From the NCBI GenBank assembly GCA_017507285.1, contig JAFWBF010000237.1, positions 1-8,037 on the forward strand: a DNA stretch of 8,037 nt, written 5' to 3'. The position numbers and the translations under genes were made by a program. Every line of letters starts with the position of its first letter. Positions within the stretch are counted from its first letter, which is position 1. Source of the DNA: Bacteroidales bacterium (GTDB lineage Bacteria; Bacteroidota; Bacteroidia; Bacteroidales; P3). Under the pieces are notes generated by a model. That model did no database searches. It was not told the DNA's origin and saw only the letters and a list, made by a program, of their open reading frames with translations. Below are positions 7,187 to 8,037 of this stretch, piece by piece.

Positions 7187-7681
7187 ATGAATTATCTTTT
7201 GTATCTACTTAAAGCAAAGAATCAGTACAACCTTCATAGCCCATACCTTTTTAGTTTCTACAACGAATTAATAAACTCAAAAATAAACTCAAAAATCATG
7301 GTTCCTCCACTTAAGAAGGATGAACAGATTATATACAAAATAATAAATTCATTCCAACCTAAAACTATCTTTATAAGTAAAAACATACCCTCCGAAAGAA
7401 TAAAAAATATAGTAGCCAAGGCAACAAAAGGAATAGCAAACTATAATTGTGAGTCAACAATAGATTGTGCTATAATAAATGATGAATGGAATGAAATACG
7501 AAACCATATAGGCTCTAATAGTGTAATAATCCAATACCGCCCACATAGCAATACAAAAGCAAGCGAAACATTAGAAGCCTTAAAATCAGACCTGAAAATA
7601 AAAGTAACTATGGATATGTATCATATAGCCATAGCATTACCCCTACCCCACCTACAGAAACAAAACCTTGTGGTAAGATAA
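7187..7681 (+). CDS. small methyltransferase-like protein lacking the SAM-binding motif
   Basis: The ATG at 7187 gives 164 residues; a TTG at 7178 would add three. I do not know its function. Its two ends resemble a Bacteroidota family of class I SAM-dependent methyltransferases. The start YLLYLLKAKNQYNLHSPYLF (residues 3-22) matches their (L)LK(S/A)xNxHGVHSPFVF opening, and the end IKVTMDMYHIAIALP..QKQNLVVR matches their V.(T/S)(I/V)DL(F/Y).(I/F)G(L/I)..F....KQHFV(L/I)R close. FQPKTI at 56-61 fits the strand just before motif I. What follows (FISKNIPSERI) lacks the expected acidic-Gly-x-x-x-Gly pattern, and the whole is roughly 70-80 residues shorter than I expect for the family. The frame is intact, so this may be a decayed or repurposed, non-catalytic member. 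An in-frame 12-bp duplication encodes INSKINSK at 29-36. It lies after the ftsZ terminator and ends in its own hairpin, so it is probably transcribed alone. Confidence 0.7.
   Translation: MNYLLYLLKAKNQYNLHSPYLFSFYNELINSKINSKIMVPPLKKDEQIIYKIINSFQPKTIFISKNIPSERIKNIVAKATKGIANYNCESTIDCAIINDEWNEIRNHIGSNSVIIQYRPHSNTKASETLEALKSDLKIKVTMDMYHIAIALPLPHLQKQNLVVR
7270..7293 (+). repeat. 12-bp direct tandem duplication inside the methyltransferase-like gene
   Basis: AATAAACTCAAA occurs twice head to tail (7270-7281 and 7282-7293), followed by the first three bases of a third copy. Twelve is a multiple of three, so the frame is kept and the protein gains a repeated INSK. This is a typical slippage duplication. 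Confidence 0.85.
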
Positions 7682-7725
7682 CTTATCCCATATAAGTCAT
7701 GCTACTAACATATATGGGATAAGTT
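7680..7725 (+). terminator. perfect 15-bp hairpin overlapping the stop codon of the 7187 gene
   Basis: AACTTATCCCATATA (7680-7694) and TATATGGGATAAGTT (7711-7725) are exact reverse complements separated by a 16-nt loop. The left arm includes the last two bases of the TAA stop. Only three T follow (7724-7726), so the U-tract is weak. The element is nearly symmetric and could act in both directions. A second small palindrome, AAGATATATCTT (7729-7740), lies 3 nt further on and runs into six T (7739-7744), which could supply the release tract. Confidence 0.6.
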
Positions 7726-8037
7726 TGTAAGATATATCTTTTTTCAAATTATTACCCCAAAAATAGAAAACAAATCACCGGCTCAGCTCGAGATAAGAAG
7801 TAAAAACAACAGTTAACAATACTTAAATCCACCTCGTATCACAATCGATTTTCCTACAGTTATCCCTAAAAAACATAAAGGATTGATTTTCAAATGTATT
7901 ATTTTCCTCTTCTTGAGAGTGCACTCTCAGTTTGTTGAGAGTGCACTCTCAAGACGCTGAGCATGCACTCTCAAGACGTTGAGCATGCACTCTCAACAAA
8001 AGGACTCTGTAATCTCCTTCTTTCAACCATCGAAAGA
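7726..8037. other. 312-nt stretch without a gene
   Basis: I see no supportable coding frame on either strand here. The contents are a 12-bp palindrome with T-run at 7729-7744, then AT-rich DNA without clear structure up to about 7890. Next come a perfect minus-strand match to the Bacteroidota -7 box (TACATTTG, read from 7898 down to 7891) and the four-copy palindrome array at 7914-7995. The window closes on a short inverted repeat, TCTTTC (8019-8024) with GAAAGA (8032-8037), which may continue beyond the edge. The stretch could be the upstream region of a gene that starts outside the window. Confidence 0.6.
7914..7995. repeat. four tandem copies of a 16-bp palindromic unit at exact 22-bp period
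   Basis: Copies 1 (7914-7929) and 2 (7936-7951) are identical perfect palindromes, TGAGAGTGCACTCTCA. Copies 3 (7958-7973) and 4 (7980-7995) are identical to each other and read TGAGCATGCACTCTCA: the left half carries AG to CA while the right half is kept, leaving TGAG....CTCA arms. The spacers are 6 nt each: GTTTGT, AGACGC, AGACGT. The centre-to-centre distance is 22 bp throughout, about two turns of B-DNA, so all units face the same side of the helix. This fits an array of binding sites for a dimeric DNA-binding protein. The period and spacer length rule out a normal CRISPR array. What binds here is unknown. Confidence 0.9.

Noticed and set aside
7914..7995. CRISPR array
   Set aside because: The units are 16 bp with 6-bp spacers, the spacers are partly alike, and there is no cas gene. 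The period is far too short for a CRISPR array.
7914..7995. SlmA-type nucleoid occlusion sites
   Set aside because: The palindrome looks superficially like GTGAGTACTCAC, but that system belongs to Gammaproteobacteria and the core differs. Placement near ftsZ is not evidence.
8019..8037. Inverted repeat TCTTTC/GAAAGA at the right edge
   Set aside because: It is only 6 bp with a 7-nt loop and is cut by the window end, so it cannot be judged.

Overview
The window carries the 3' half of a division and cell wall (dcw) cluster, all on the + strand, in the order ftsW (3' part only), murG, murC, ftsQ, ftsA, ftsZ. It is followed by one small gene that looks like a shrunken methyltransferase, and then by about 350 bases without a gene. 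The DNA is AT-rich. Starts are preceded by A-rich sequence without convincing Shine-Dalgarno motifs. murC is followed directly by ftsQ, with no murB or ddl between them. The FtsZ, FtsA, FtsQ and methyltransferase-like sequences all resemble Bacteroidota proteins. I infer a member of the Bacteroidota, probably Bacteroidales; genus cannot be told from this window.

Layout: 1-597 is the FtsW C-terminal part. 600-1700 is MurG, 1723-3090 MurC, 3096-3878 FtsQ and 3885-5207 FtsA. The gaps between these five are 2, 22, 5 and 6 nt, so they are almost certainly one transcript. A 133-nt gap (5208-5340) separates ftsA from ftsZ; it holds a short palindrome and a small hairpin plus T-run, and may carry ftsZ-specific control. 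FtsZ is best started at the ATG at 5341, not at the in-frame TTG 66 nt upstream. A strong long-stem terminator at 7048-7128 closes the cluster. A 164-codon gene (7187-7681) follows and ends in its own hairpin (7680-7725). The rest (7726-8037) is noncoding; its only strong feature is four copies of a 16-bp palindromic unit at an exact 22-bp period (7914-7995).

How the genes work together: MurC adds L-alanine to UDP-MurNAc in the cytoplasm, and MurG turns lipid I into lipid II at the inner face of the membrane. FtsW polymerises lipid II into septal glycan. FtsQ is the bitopic scaffold of the divisome, and FtsA tethers FtsZ filaments to the membrane. The window thus couples late precursor synthesis with septum building.

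Most of the window is ordinary housekeeping DNA. The parts that deserve a second look are the 22-bp-period palindrome array, the methyltransferase-like protein without its SAM-binding motif, several substitutions and length changes in FtsZ (including the T7-loop Asn), and the structured RNA after ftsZ that can fold in two competing ways. I saw no mobile element, tRNA, rRNA or CRISPR array.
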